The position numbers were made by a program, and so were the translations under genes. From contig CP124529.1 of assembly GCA_029953615.1 (NCBI GenBank), forward strand, positions 5,700,017 through 5,764,016: DNA of 64,000 nucleotides, given 5' to 3'. This DNA is from Pseudomonas putida. GTDB lineage: Bacteria > Pseudomonadota > Gammaproteobacteria > Pseudomonadales > Pseudomonadaceae. Position 1 is the first letter of the stretch. Every line of letters begins with the position of its first letter. Positions 1-8,356 of this stretch are shown here, piece after piece. Below the pieces are notes generated by a model. It saw only the letters and a program-made list of their open reading frames with translations. It did no database searches and had not been told where the DNA came from.

Positions 1-315
1 CTCTTCCTGCAAGCGCGCACTGTCCAACAGCAGGATTTCTGCCAGGGCACAGGTCGCCGGGGTGGCGTAGATTGGCCCGCTGTAGCCCTCACGCGCCAGC
101 ACCGGAAGATAACCGCTATGGTCAAGGTGGGCGTGGGTCAGCACCACTGCATCGAGGGCGCGCAGGGCCGGTGGCAGCGGCTCCCAGTTGCGCAGGCGCA
201 ATTGCTTGAAGCCCTGGAACAGCCCGCAGTCAACCAGCACGCGCGTGCTGTCGCGGGTCAACAGGAACTTGCTGCCGGTCACGGTGCCTGTACCGCCAAG
301 AAAGGTCAGTTGCAT
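1..315 (-). CDS. MBL-fold (beta-CASP-type) metallo-hydrolase, N-terminal 105 codons
   Basis: Only the N-terminus is in the window; the gene runs off base 1. The reading starts [19 protein letters not shown] and carries the zinc-binding metallo-beta-lactamase motif [11 protein letters not shown] (His61, His63, Asp65, His66). The early GGTGTVTGS stretch plus this motif are typical of the predicted exonuclease/RNA-processing (beta-CASP) branch of the superfamily. The ATG at 315 lies 2 bp after the stop of the upstream universal stress protein gene, so the two are probably co-transcribed. In pseudomonads such hydrolases are often found in ANR-controlled anaerobic stress blocks. The beta-CASP domain itself is not visible here, so the subfamily is inferred. 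Confidence 0.8.
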   Translation of the reverse strand, partial: MQLTFLGGTGTVTGSKFLLTRDSTRVLVDCGLFQGFKQLRLRNWEPLPPALRALDAVVLTHAHLDHSGYLPVLAREGYSGPIYATPATCALAEILLLDSARLQEE

Positions 316-317
316 GG

Positions 318-1232
318 CTATGGCTCCCAGGTCTCGGCCACGTCAGGGTGTACTGCGAGGACGCTGCAGGGCGGGTGGCCGACAATTCGCTCGGTGGTAT
401 CGCCCAGCAGCTTGTCCAGCCCTTTGGGCTGCACGATGCCCATTACCAGCGCATCGATATCCAGTGCGGCCACCTGCTCGCGGATCACCTGTACCGGCCC
501 GCCTTCCATGAAGTGCCGACGCTCGGGCGCGACGCCCTCGGCGTCTGCCAAGGCGTCGAATGGCTCCTGAAGCGCTTCGCGCATCTCGTCGATCCAGGCC
601 TGGGTCACATTCATGTCCGCGGCGAACACCCCGGCCAGGTTGTAAGCAGACAACAGGTGCAACGGCGCATCACACTGCAGGGCCAGCGCCTGGGCGGCGC
701 GGATGAGCCCACGGTTGAAGTGCTCCTGCACAGCGGGTGTTTCGCTGAACGCGGTATCCACGGCAACCAGAACACACCGGGGCAGCGTGACGGACGACTT
801 CGGCACAAACTGCGTGATGCCCTTGAACCCCCGCATCAAGGCGCAGTCCAGCGGCGTACTGAACAGCCGCGCCAGGGCCGAGGCGGTTTCGCTGTCCTTG
901 ATGACCATGTCGGGCTGCAGTTCATTGATGTAGTCGATGGCCATGCTGCGGATATCGTCTGCATTCAGGGTGTCGACCGTCAGCGTGATGCCACTGCCGC
1001 GATGCCGTTCGACCAAGGCGGTCAGCCTGGCCCGATAGTGTTCGTACTGGCGCTTGAGGTCGGCTTCATTGAGCCGCTCCTCACGCAGCAAGTGCTCCTC
1101 ACTCGGTTCGAACAGCCCCAGCACATGCAAGCTGGCGCCACTGACGTGCGCCAGGGCCAGGGCCCTGCGCAGCGCGGCGGAATGCGCATCGACCTCGGTG
1201 AGCAGCACCAGCAGTTGTCGGTATTGACCCAT
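318..1232 (-). CDS. Universal stress protein, tandem UspA domains
   Basis: A 304-residue cytoplasmic protein made of two UspA-like halves (roughly 3-145 and 150-300). The C-terminal half ends with a nucleotide-loop-like stretch ([19 protein letters not shown]) close to the G-x2-G-x9-G-S/T pattern of ATP-binding Usp proteins, though not perfect. The longer frame begins 62 codons upstream, but the start at MGQYRQLL is chosen because GGAGG lies 6-10 bases before the ATG at 1232. An ANR/FNR-like box at 1302-1315 lies about 70 bp upstream, which suggests induction on oxygen limitation, as for other Pseudomonas Usp genes. It is followed after 2 bp by a metallo-hydrolase. Confidence 0.88.
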   Translation of the reverse strand: MGQYRQLLVLLTEVDAHSAALRRALALAHVSGASLHVLGLFEPSEEHLLREERLNEADLKRQYEHYRARLTALVERHRGSGITLTVDTLNADDIRSMAIDYINELQPDMVIKDSETASALARLFSTPLDCALMRGFKGITQFVPKSSVTLPRCVLVAVDTAFSETPAVQEHFNRGLIRAAQALALQCDAPLHLLSAYNLAGVFAADMNVTQAWIDEMREALQEPFDALADAEGVAPERRHFMEGGPVQVIREQVAALDIDALVMGIVQPKGLDKLLGDTTERIVGHPPCSVLAVHPDVAETWEP

Positions 1233-1301
1233 GATGAACCTCCGGGCTTGCGCCACTGGGGTGTGATGCAGGCGATGTTCCGCGCACCGCCTCGATGGCG
1301 C

Positions 1302-1315
1302 TTGATGCAGATCAG
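1302..1315. promoter_or_regulatory. ANR/FNR-type box (TTGATGCAGATCAG)
   Basis: The sequence matches TTGAT-N4-ATCAA in 9 of 10 conserved positions. It lies between the divergent Usp gene (start 1232) and GNAT gene (start 1417), about 70 and 100 bp from each start codon. The same window holds two further boxes at 2981 and 3040, next to a second Usp gene and an Fe-S FNR-type regulator, which supports a local oxygen-responsive regulon. Confidence 0.6.
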
Positions 1316-1416
1316 AAAACTGCCATCTGCGCTGAACTTGACCATTGTCAGAACCGAACCGCTTGGTCACGTTACAACGGCTGCACCAGGCACTGATCAG
1401 ATCACCGGGAGGCAGC

Positions 1417-1965
1417 ATGAGCGGGCAGCAAACTGAACAGGCACAAGCCTGTGAGCACTGGGTCGAAACGCTTGACGACGGTTCAGCCGTGCTGATCCGC
1501 CCGCTGCGCGAAGAAGACTACGAACGGGACAAGCGCTTCCTGAGCACGATCGCCTACGAAGCCAGGCGCTTTCGCTTCATCGCCGGGCTCAGCGGCGCAA
1601 TGCCCAGTCTCGACCCACGGTGGATGCCGGTCGATCAGCATCAGCGTACGGCCTATGTCGCACTCGCCCACGTGGACGGCAAGTTGCGCCAGGTGGGCGT
1701 CAGCCGCTACGCCAGCATAGCGGGCAGCCTGAGCTGCGAATGCGCGGTGGCGGTCAGCGAAGACTGGCAGCGCAAAGGCCTGGGCAAGCGCCTGTTGCAG
1801 CACCTGATCGACGCGGCACGGCGCAATGGCTACCAGTGCATGGTCTCTCGGGACCTGGCGAACAACTACGCCATGCACCGGCTGACCAAGGCGCTGGGTT
1901 TCACCTCACGCTACCTGGGCGGCGACGTCAGCGAAATCGTCCACGAGCTGGACCTCAGCACCTGA
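1417..1965 (+). CDS. GNAT family N-acetyltransferase
   Basis: A 182-residue GNAT acyltransferase. The acetyl-CoA-binding motif A is visible as VSEDWQRKGLGKRLLQHLI (Q/R-x-x-G-x-G/A), followed by the late beta-strand region GFTSRYLGGD. The open frame extends 24 codons upstream, but MSGQQTEQ is preferred because GGGAGG precedes it at good spacing. It is divergent from the Usp gene and shares the intergenic region with the ANR-type box, so it may be part of the same stress response. The substrate (protein lysine, amino acid or other) cannot be read from sequence. Confidence 0.85.
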   Translation: MSGQQTEQAQACEHWVETLDDGSAVLIRPLREEDYERDKRFLSTIAYEARRFRFIAGLSGAMPSLDPRWMPVDQHQRTAYVALAHVDGKLRQVGVSRYASIAGSLSCECAVAVSEDWQRKGLGKRLLQHLIDAARRNGYQCMVSRDLANNYAMHRLTKALGFTSRYLGGDVSEIVHELDLST

Positions 1966-1968
1966 GCG

Positions 1969-1990
1969 ACAAGGCCCTGACGGGCCTTGT
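1969..1990. terminator. Hairpin between convergent genes
   Basis: A perfect 9-bp stem (ACAAGGCCC / GGGCCTTGT) with a four-base TGAC loop lies in the 29-bp gap between the GNAT stop and the stop of the facing Usp gene. No long U-tract follows on either strand, so it is a plausible bidirectional transcription end rather than a textbook intrinsic terminator. Confidence 0.6.
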
Positions 1991-1994
1991 ACGG

Positions 1995-2921
1995 TTACCC
2001 CTGTGAATGCTCGGGCGAGATCACCAGCACACTGCTGGACAACCGGTGCATGACACGCTCGGCAGTGCTGCCAATGAACCAGCCGATGCCATGGTGGTGA
2101 TAACTGCCCATCACCAGCACGTCGATGTCATGGCTGTCCATGAACAATCCCAGGACCTTGGCCGGGTCGCCCATGTGCATGTGGCGGTGCTCGCTGGCGA
2201 TGCCATTGCGCTCGGCCAGTGCCTGGAAGGCCTCACTCTGGGCTTCGTGAAGGGTCTGGGCGAGGTTGGAGTCGAATACGAACGAATGCTCGCGACTACC
2301 GCCGGCGTCCAGGTACATCGACCCCAGGTCGTAGACGTAGAGCAAGTCGATCTGGGCGTTGCACTGCAAGGCCAGTTTCAGTGCCTCGCTGATGATCTGG
2401 TCATTGAAGCCTTCATACTGGTCTTCGGGCCTGGACAGGTCGACGGCCGCCAGTATCCTGCGCGGCAAGGCGTGGCTGGCTTTGTGTATCAGGTGCAACG
2501 GTATGCGCGTATCGCGCAACAACTGGATATCCAGCGACGTGAACATGGCGCGCATCCACCAGGGCTCGTGCTCGAACTCCTTGATCAGCATGGCGAAGGG
2601 TTGCTCGCGCAAATGCAGCAGGATCTCGTTGAGCGGATGCTGCACCCAGACTACTTCGGTGGTGACCGTGAGGCCAGTACGCCGCATCGGTTGCGCCTGG
2701 CTTTCCAGCCACTCGCGGTGCTGCCGCACATAGCCATCGCGCATCACCGCCAGTGCCTGGTCATTGACCAGGCCCGCAGTGGCCAGCCCTTCGACATAGT
2801 CGAAAGCGACGATGTGCAAGGCCATGCCCTTGGCCTTGGCCAATGCTGCAGCGCGGTCATAGACCGGGGTTCGGCGCATCAGGGGCGATGCGATCATCAA
2901 GAGTCTTTGCGGGTTGTCCAT
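1995..2921 (-). CDS. Universal stress protein, tandem UspA domains
   Basis: A 308-residue cytoplasmic protein with two Usp halves. The C-terminal half has the classical ATP-binding signature: VLVMGSYHHHGIGWFIGSTAE fits G-x2-G-x9-G-S/T when allowance is made for the His-rich insert, and it ends in SSVLVI. The first half lacks it. The start MDNPQRLL is supported by AGAGG upstream. A near-perfect ANR box (2981-2994) lies 60 bp upstream of the start, matching the spacing of class II activation. It is convergent with the GNAT gene. It is probably an anaerobic or energy-stress survival protein. Confidence 0.88.
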   Translation of the reverse strand: MDNPQRLLMIASPLMRRTPVYDRAAALAKAKGMALHIVAFDYVEGLATAGLVNDQALAVMRDGYVRQHREWLESQAQPMRRTGLTVTTEVVWVQHPLNEILLHLREQPFAMLIKEFEHEPWWMRAMFTSLDIQLLRDTRIPLHLIHKASHALPRRILAAVDLSRPEDQYEGFNDQIISEALKLALQCNAQIDLLYVYDLGSMYLDAGGSREHSFVFDSNLAQTLHEAQSEAFQALAERNGIASEHRHMHMGDPAKVLGLFMDSHDIDVLVMGSYHHHGIGWFIGSTAERVMHRLSSSVLVISPEHSQG

Positions 2922-2980
2922 GGCACACCTCTGCGGTTGGGAAGCGTGTTTCGATCATCTGCCCCCGGCGTACGTGCGGC

Positions 2981-2994
2981 TTGATGTTTGTCAA
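2981..2994. promoter_or_regulatory. ANR/FNR-type box (TTGATGTTTGTCAA)
   Basis: Nine of ten conserved bases match TTGAT-N4-ATCAA (G for the first A of the right arm). It lies 60 bp before the Usp start at 2921 and is the best regulatory candidate for that gene. The rest of the 355-bp gene-free stretch 2922-3277 shows only this and the perfect box at 3040. Confidence 0.55.
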
Positions 2995-3039
2995 CTCACG
3001 CAGCGTACAGACGAACGGCGATTCGGCCCCTGTGCAAAC

Positions 3040-3053
3040 TTGATGCGGATCAA
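3040..3053. promoter_or_regulatory. Perfect ANR/FNR box (TTGATGCGGATCAA)
   Basis: An exact TTGAT-N4-ATCAA palindrome. It is about 225 bp upstream of the small protein/FNR-type regulator operon (start 3278) and 119 bp upstream of the divergent Usp gene. It is the strongest ANR-class site in the window and could drive the operon that itself encodes an FNR-type regulator, giving cross- or autoregulation. Confidence 0.75.
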
Positions 3054-3277
3054 TGATTCCTGGCAAATCCGGCGCACGCTGACCCTAGATCAAGAACAAT
3101 CACGCAATGCCTCGGGAGACGTGCCATCGCGCTCATGAATGCAGCAGTTTTCGTTGAAAAGAACCGTATCGTGGGCGAGGATAAACTCATCTCCGCCCTC
3201 GGCCCGCTGTCGGCAGGGACGCCTTCGTTTTGCACTGTCACGCAGTTGTCTTGCTGATGCAGGCTTTGGAGGCTCCG

Positions 3278-3487
3278 ATGAACGTCTACGTCGAGAAAAA
3301 CACCGAACACAACCGCTGGTGGGTACGCCTGGATGACTGCCGGGTAAGCTTCACCTCGTCCGCTGAGGCGGAACAGTTTGTAGAGCGATTGCTTGCCCGC
3401 CTCAACGCCCCCCACTCCTTCGACAAGCTGGCCAATTGCCCCCCCCGTAGCGGGTCGGCCGAACGTCGATACGCGAAGGAGTACTGA
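3278..3487 (+). CDS. Small conserved hypothetical protein (69 aa)
   Basis: A soluble 69-residue protein starting MNVYVEKNTEHNRWWVRLDD. The start is chosen because GGAGG sits 5 bases before the ATG; the frame opens earlier at 3230 without a ribosome site. The sequence looks like a short single-domain fold (EKN...WWVRLDDCRVSF...AEQFVERLLARL), but no family is recognised with certainty. Its TGA overlaps the ATG of the FNR-type regulator by one base, so the two are translationally coupled, and it sits downstream of a perfect ANR box. Confidence 0.7.
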   Translation: MNVYVEKNTEHNRWWVRLDDCRVSFTSSAEAEQFVERLLARLNAPHSFDKLANCPPRSGSAERRYAKEY

Positions 3488-4317
3488 TGATGTCCGGCCA
3501 ACTCAAGGTCATGCTGCTCGACCACTCCGAGGCATCGCAGGCGGCAACCCCGATTCACCTGAAACCGCTGTCGACCCTGTGCAGGGATTGCCGCGTCAGC
3601 GGCCTGTGCCTGCCCACCGGCTTGCCCCTTCACGACAACAGCTGCCTGGGCGCCCTGATAGGTCCACGCATGCGTATTCGCAAGGGCGCCGCGCTGTTCA
3701 ATGCCAATGACCCACTCACCATGCTCTATGCGGTGCGCTGCGGCAGCTTCAAGTCCAGCCTCAACACCGTCGAAGGCCAGGGCGTGGTGATCAATTTCTG
3801 GATGCCGGGCGACGTGCTCGGCCTCGATGCCATTGCCACCGAGCACCATGTCTGCGACGCCATTGCCCTGGAAGACAGCGAAGTCTGCCCGGTGCCCTAC
3901 CGCCGCCTGCAAACCCTGGCGCGCGAATTTCCGGTCCTGCAGCAAAGCCTGAACCGCTTGATGAGCCGGGAGATCGTACGTGAACACGAGCGCGTGCTGA
4001 TGCTGTGCAACCTCACCGCCGAGCAACGCCTGGCCAGCTTCCTGGTGGGGCTGTCCAGGCGCTTCGTCAGCCGCGGTTACTCTGCCCATGGCTTCATGTT
4101 GCGCATGTCCCGCGAGGACATGGCCTCGTACCTGGGCCTGCGCCTGGAAACCGTTTGCCGTTCCGTCGCTCGCCTACGTGCACTGCGCATCGTCAGCATG
4201 CACGGCAGGCTGGTGGAGATACTCGACATGCCTGCACTGATGGCGCTCCAACAAGGCGGCGGTGACGGCGTACGCAAGGACAACCCGAAGGCACCATGCT
4301 CGACACCGTCAATGTAG
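3487..4317 (+). CDS. Crp/Fnr family Fe-S redox regulator
   Basis: A 276-residue FNR-type transcription factor. Cys32, Cys35 and Cys41 (CRDCRVSGLC) form the N-terminal cluster and Cys134 (EDSEVCPVPY) matches the fourth FNR cysteine, so a [4Fe-4S] oxygen-sensing cluster is expected. A cyclic-nucleotide-like sensory barrel spans about 60-155 and the helix-turn-helix lies near 206-232. The recognition helix reads ETVCR where FNR/ANR have E-x-x-S-R, a Cys for the conserved Ser. P. putida is known to carry ANR plus additional FNR paralogues of lower oxygen sensitivity, and this is probably one of those. The last codons overlap the following gene by 22 bp. Confidence 0.9.
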   Translation: MMSGQLKVMLLDHSEASQAATPIHLKPLSTLCRDCRVSGLCLPTGLPLHDNSCLGALIGPRMRIRKGAALFNANDPLTMLYAVRCGSFKSSLNTVEGQGVVINFWMPGDVLGLDAIATEHHVCDAIALEDSEVCPVPYRRLQTLAREFPVLQQSLNRLMSREIVREHERVLMLCNLTAEQRLASFLVGLSRRFVSRGYSAHGFMLRMSREDMASYLGLRLETVCRSVARLRALRIVSMHGRLVEILDMPALMALQQGGGDGVRKDNPKAPCSTPSM

Positions 4318-5536
4318 GCCATGGCGCGGTGGCCCTGGGTATCGGCATGCTTGTCGGGCTTGAGCGTGAACGCAAGAAAGGCCGGAACGAAGACCACGCA
4401 GCTGCCGGGCTCAGAACCTTTGCCATCACCGCCCTGCTGGGCTATGTCAGCATACTGCTGGGGGGCGCGATGCTGGTCTTGGGGTGGCGAGCCTGGGCCT
4501 GGTGCTGATGCTTTGCATGCATTACCGCAAACATGCCGACAAGGACCCGGAAGTCACAAGCGAAATCGCCCTGCTGCTGGTGCTGACTCTGGGCGCGCTG
4601 AGCCTCGATCAACCCGAACTCGCCACAGCGGCAGGCGTTGTACTGACCTTGCTGTTAGCGCTGCGCCGTCAGCTGCATCATTTCGTGCTGCAGCAACTGA
4701 GCGAGCAGGAACTGCGCGACGGCCTGATGTTACTGACGGTGGCGTTAGTGGTGCTGCCGTTGACACCGGATCGCTTCGTAGGACCCTACCAGGTCCTCAA
4801 CCCACGCACGATCTGCACACTGGTGGTCTTGCTGATGACCGTCGGCGCCTTGGGCCATATCGCCCTACGGTTGCTGGGCCCCAGGTATGGCCTGCCCTTG
4901 AGCGCCATCGCATCGGGCTTTGCCTCCGGCTCGGCGACCATTGCGTTGCTGGCTCACCAGGCCAGGCAACGAGGGACGGCAATCAGGCCTTATGCCGCTG
5001 CGGCCGTACTGTCCAACCTCGCAAGCATCAGCCAGTTCGCTCTCGTACTGGGTGTCGTCGACAGGCGCCTGCTGAGCCCGTTCATGGTATCGATCGGGCT
5101 TGGCGTCCTGGTTACCATGACGTATGGGCTATTGCTGCTGGCCCCTTGGCGCACAGCCTCGGGCAATGCGACAGCGTATCAAAGCGAGGGAGCCTTCAGC
5201 CTCTGGACGGCCCTGATCATCACCCTCGCCCTGACCGGCATCGCACTGTTCTCGGCCTTTCTCCTTCAGCATCTGGGCCAAAACGGTGTGAACATCGCAG
5301 CCTTCGTCGCCGGGCTGGGCGATGCCCACGCGGCGACTGCTTCGATGGCCGCGCTGGTCGTCGCTGGCCGGATTGGACTGGCTGATCTTGTCATTCCGGG
5401 CATGATGGCGTTGACGGCAAACACGCTAACCAAATGCGTGCTGGCGTTCACCAATGGCGGCTACGGTTTTGCGCGATACGTGATTCCGGCGCAGTTCGTG
5501 ATACTCAGTGCTATGTGGTTAGGATTGCTCGCATAA
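4296..5536 (+). pseudogene. MgtC/SapB-DUF4010 family membrane protein, frameshifted
   Basis: A polytopic membrane protein that reads in two frames. 4296 to about 4484 gives the MgtC-type N-terminus (GHGAVALGIGMLVGLERERK... LLGYVSILLGGAMLVLG); from about 4484 the other frame continues (VASLGLVLMLCMHYRKHADKD...) through a DUF4010 domain to the stop at 5536. Restoring one G in the GGGG run at 4481-4484 joins them into one protein of about 413 residues. The ATG at 4296 has GAAGG before it and overlaps the FNR-type gene. It is either a recent one-base deletion or a sequencing error. MgtC-like proteins are linked to magnesium and acid stress, but the role here is unknown. Confidence 0.8.
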
Positions 5537-5738
5537 GCTGTGCAGGGTGACCAAGGCTTCTAATGGTAGATTAAAAGCTCGCAATGGAATTGATTATCGA
5601 ACTGCACAGCGCAATGAGTCCCCGCAGGCGCTTACTGCCACCCCAGTTGCCTCAGTCGCTCGCGTGGCACGAGCGCTGGGCAAATGATTTTCAGCAGTAT
5701 TTCTAAACACCCCACCAGAAAACAGATGGCGACCATGG

Positions 5739-6692
5739 TCACCCCCCACTTCTTCGCAGCAATGTACGTGGTGCCACCCCGAATGCCTTCCGAAACGCAT
5801 GACTAAAATGCGAAAAATCCGAAAACCCGAACTCCAGCGCCGCCTGCGAAACACTCCTTACATGCCCACACTCGATCGCCACGCGGCTAGCAGTCAGCCG
5901 CTCCTTCCAAATTTCTGCGACTGGCGACTTCTGATGCCGCGCAAACGCCCGGGTCACCGTGCGCGTTGACACATGGTGCGCCAACGCAATCGTTTCGATC
6001 GACAGCTCCGGCTCGGTTAAATGCTGCTGAATGTAGTTCATGATCCGCTCATACAAATCCAGCTCTTGATGGGTGATCTTCAGGTCCTGCAGCTCCAGGC
6101 TGAGCACCAGTAAATCAATGATGGTGTGGGAGAAGCGCCGGGAGATTCCTTCATCCTGCAGCAGCGCCTCCGAACTGGCCGCCTGAACGATCATTTGCCG
6201 CAGCGGGATCACGCCGGGGCGGGCTTCGTCCAGCACTAGTGCGGTGGAATCACCGATCCGGGGCAGGCGTTGAGCGAGCAGTGGGCGGGGAATGCGGATC
6301 AGGTGGTTTTCGGTACCACCGAGGCTGAAGCGGAACGGTTGGGTTGCGTCATAAAGAAACAAACTGCCGGCGCTGAGGCTGGCTTTGCGGGTGTGTTGTT
6401 CAATTTCGCCGTGGCCGTCGAGGGTGAAACCGAGCCAGATATCGTCGGCGGGGTCGCTGCGCAAATGCTGCTCTGCGCGCACCCAATGGTGCAGCGGGGA
6501 CGACAGGGTGGTGATGTCCAGGGGGCCAATTCCGTTGACCTGAAGCGCACCCTCGAAATCGCTCTGCGACGAGGGTTTGCTGTCTGCCGACAGGCAATGG
6601 CGGCAGACCACTTCTCGCCAGTAGTCAAAGCGGCGAGCGGGTGAAACGGCAAGGGTGGAATACTGGTAGGTCTCAGCCATGATGGCGTTCAC
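5739..6692 (-). CDS. AraC family transcriptional regulator of the aldoxime/nitrile cluster
   Basis: A 317-residue regulator with an N-terminal AraC-binding-like sensory region (about 15-190) and a C-terminal AraC double helix-turn-helix (about 215-315; ...ALEFGFSDFSHFSHAFRKAFGVAPR). This layout resembles the regulators found beside nitrile-degradation genes in other bacteria. It is transcribed away from the oxd/nitrile hydratase genes across a 327-bp gap. It is likely an activator responding to an aldoxime, nitrile, amide or acid of the pathway; the ligand is not predictable. The ATG at 6692 is followed by a second in-frame ATG five codons later, so the exact start is uncertain. Confidence 0.88.
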   Translation of the reverse strand: MNAIMAETYQYSTLAVSPARRFDYWREVVCRHCLSADSKPSSQSDFEGALQVNGIGPLDITTLSSPLHHWVRAEQHLRSDPADDIWLGFTLDGHGEIEQHTRKASLSAGSLFLYDATQPFRFSLGGTENHLIRIPRPLLAQRLPRIGDSTALVLDEARPGVIPLRQMIVQAASSEALLQDEGISRRFSHTIIDLLVLSLELQDLKITHQELDLYERIMNYIQQHLTEPELSIETIALAHHVSTRTVTRAFARHQKSPVAEIWKERLTASRVAIECGHVRSVSQAALEFGFSDFSHFSHAFRKAFGVAPRTLLRRSGG

Positions 6693-7020
6693 CTTGATGC
6701 AACAACGGGAGAAAACGGGGCACTGTTACCGTGGGTGGGACAGGCAATAAACACGCCAGCGGCTTGCGTTGGCGCGAGAGTGTCTACTGCTTGATTTCAT
6801 CTGCGCGGCCCTGTCAACAGCCTCAACGCCCCTCCCCGTTTCGGGGCAAAAGCCCTGATTTGCGTGGTGCGCCGCACCCTCTTGGGTCGTGCTCGAGCGG
6901 GTGTTTTGGCGCTGTCTTTTCCAAACAAACGGTTGTCCTTGCGAACAAAGCGGGGCTGGTCAGTCCTGCCTAACTTTGACCTTACGGCAAATCAGCAACC
7001 CATGCCGATGAGGTGAGCCC
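6693..7020. promoter_or_regulatory. Divergent promoter region of the aldoxime cluster
   Basis: A 328-bp gene-free segment between the AraC gene and the first small ORF. It contains a short GC hairpin (CCCCGTTTCGGGG near 6834) and no open frame with coding character. The AraC-family operator should lie here, but no clear pair of direct repeats could be picked by eye. Confidence 0.4.
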
Positions 7021-7206
7021 ATGCAATTCAAACAACAACAGCAGGTGGCCGACGAGTTCAGGTGGCTGCACATGCGTGACCTGGCGCCCGAAGAGTTTTT
7101 GTCGTGGCTGCTCGAGTGGGGGGCCTGCACAGTGCGGGCCCGGCTGGCGAGTGCCTCCCGTGAAACTGAGCGTGTGTCTGAACCTAAAACAACAAGGAGC
7201 CTGTGA
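7021..7206 (+). CDS. Small ORF (61 aa) coupled to oxdA
   Basis: An unrecognised 61-residue polypeptide, MQFKQQQQVADEFRWLHMRD..., with a GAGG element 7 bases before the ATG. Its TGA overlaps the oxdA ATG by one base (TGATG), which is the classic arrangement for translational coupling. The first two thirds looks like an amphipathic helical protein (VADEFRWL, FLSWLLEW), while the tail is Arg/Ser-rich. It could be a leader peptide controlling oxdA translation or a small functional partner. No signal peptide is seen. Confidence 0.5.
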   Translation: MQFKQQQQVADEFRWLHMRDLAPEEFLSWLLEWGACTVRARLASASRETERVSEPKTTRSL

Positions 7207-8264
7207 TGGAGTCTGCAATCGACAAACACCTCAAGTGCCCGCGCACGTTGTCGCGCCGGGTGCCTGACGATTACCAGCCGCCCTTCCCGATGTGGGTGGG
7301 CCGCGCTGATGAGCAGTTGACTCAGGTGGTGATGGCTTATCTGGGCGTGCAATACAGAGGTGGCGGCCAGCGCGAGCAGGCCTTGCAGGCGATGCGTGAC
7401 ATCGTTGCCAGCTTCAGCCTGGCCGACGGCCCGCTGAACCACGACCTGACTCACCACACCGACAGCAGCGGCTACGACAACCTGATGATCGTCGGCTACT
7501 GGAAGGACACGGCCGCGTATTGTCGCTGGGTGCGCTCGGCCGAGGTGGAGGGCTGGTGGAGTTCGCCGCAGCGCCTGGATGACGGCCTGGGTTATTACCG
7601 CGAGATCTCTGCGCCGCGGGCTGAGCAGTTCGAGACGTTGTATGCGTTTCAAAGCGATTTGCCCGGGGTTGGGGCGGTCATGGACAACATCAGTGGCGAG
7701 ATCGAAGAGCACGGTTACTGGGGCTCGATGCGTGATCGTTTCCCGGTGTCGCAAACCAGCTGGATGAGCCCCAACGGCGGGCTGCGGGTGGTATCCGGCG
7801 ACCCGGCCAAGGGCGGTCGGGTGGTAGTGCTCGGCCATGACAACATCGCCTTGATTCGCTCGGGCCAGGACTGGGCAGCGGCTGAGGCGGCGGAGCGTTC
7901 TTTGTACCTGGATGAGATCTTGCCGACCCTGCAGGACGGCATGGACTTCTTGCGCGATAACGGCCAGTCGTTGGGCTGTTACAGCAATCGCTTCGTGCGC
8001 AATATCGATACCGAAGGCAACTTCCTCGACATGAGTTACAACATCGGGCACTGGCGCTCGGTGGAAAAACTCGAGCGCTGGGCTGAATCACACCCGACTC
8101 ATTTGCGCATCTTCGTCACCTTCTTCCGAGTGGCGGCGGGGCTTCAGAAGTTGCGCCTGTATCACGAGGTGTCGGTGTCGGATGCAAGCAGCCAGGTGTT
8201 CGAATATATCAACTGCCACCCGCACACGGGCATGTTGCGTGACGCGCAAGTAAGCACCAACTAA
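7206..8264 (+). CDS. oxdA: Aliphatic aldoxime dehydratase (heme enzyme)
   Basis: Dehydrates aldoximes to nitriles (R-CH=N-OH to R-C#N) using ferrous heme b that binds the substrate nitrogen. The 352-residue length equals that of Pseudomonas chlororaphis OxdA, and all functional residues reported for that enzyme fall at the same numbers: proximal heme ligand His299, distal catalytic His320, Ser219 and Arg178. The start at 7206 (MESAIDK) follows AAGGAG. It opens a pathway with nitrile hydratase and amidase encoded downstream, as in P. chlororaphis B23, but with extra genes inserted after it. A strong terminator follows directly, so it may be expressed above the rest. Confidence 0.96.
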   Translation: MESAIDKHLKCPRTLSRRVPDDYQPPFPMWVGRADEQLTQVVMAYLGVQYRGGGQREQALQAMRDIVASFSLADGPLNHDLTHHTDSSGYDNLMIVGYWKDTAAYCRWVRSAEVEGWWSSPQRLDDGLGYYREISAPRAEQFETLYAFQSDLPGVGAVMDNISGEIEEHGYWGSMRDRFPVSQTSWMSPNGGLRVVSGDPAKGGRVVVLGHDNIALIRSGQDWAAAEAAERSLYLDEILPTLQDGMDFLRDNGQSLGCYSNRFVRNIDTEGNFLDMSYNIGHWRSVEKLERWAESHPTHLRIFVTFFRVAAGLQKLRLYHEVSVSDASSQVFEYINCHPHTGMLRDAQVSTN

Positions 8265-8281
8265 TAACAAACTCCACGTTT

Positions 8282-8322
8282 AGCCCTGCACCTGCCGTTA
8301 TCACGGCAGCGGGGCTCTTTTT
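8282..8322 (+). terminator. Intrinsic terminator after oxdA
   Basis: A strong GC hairpin pairing AGCCC...CTGCCGT with ACGGCAG...GGGCT is followed by CTTTTT. It lies 18 bp after the oxdA stop and 35 bp before the next start, so it should reduce readthrough into the channel, hemoglobin and nitrile hydratase genes unless another promoter or antitermination acts. Confidence 0.8.
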
Positions 8323-8356
8323 GCCCGCGTTTGGGCCCACGATAAGGACCTGGTCC

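Noticed and set aside
348..1436. Long plus-strand open frame opposite the first Usp gene
   Set aside because: Antisense shadow caused by high GC; the composition is not protein-like, and the minus strand has a clear Usp family match with ribosome site.
5537..5738. GCTGTGCAG and CTGCACAGC inverted words about 60 bp apart
   Set aside because: Distance and lack of context give no support for an operator or terminator.
6960..8051. Long minus-strand open frame opposite oxdA
   Set aside because: It lies over oxdA, whose active-site residues are all in place; the antisense translation shows no domain.
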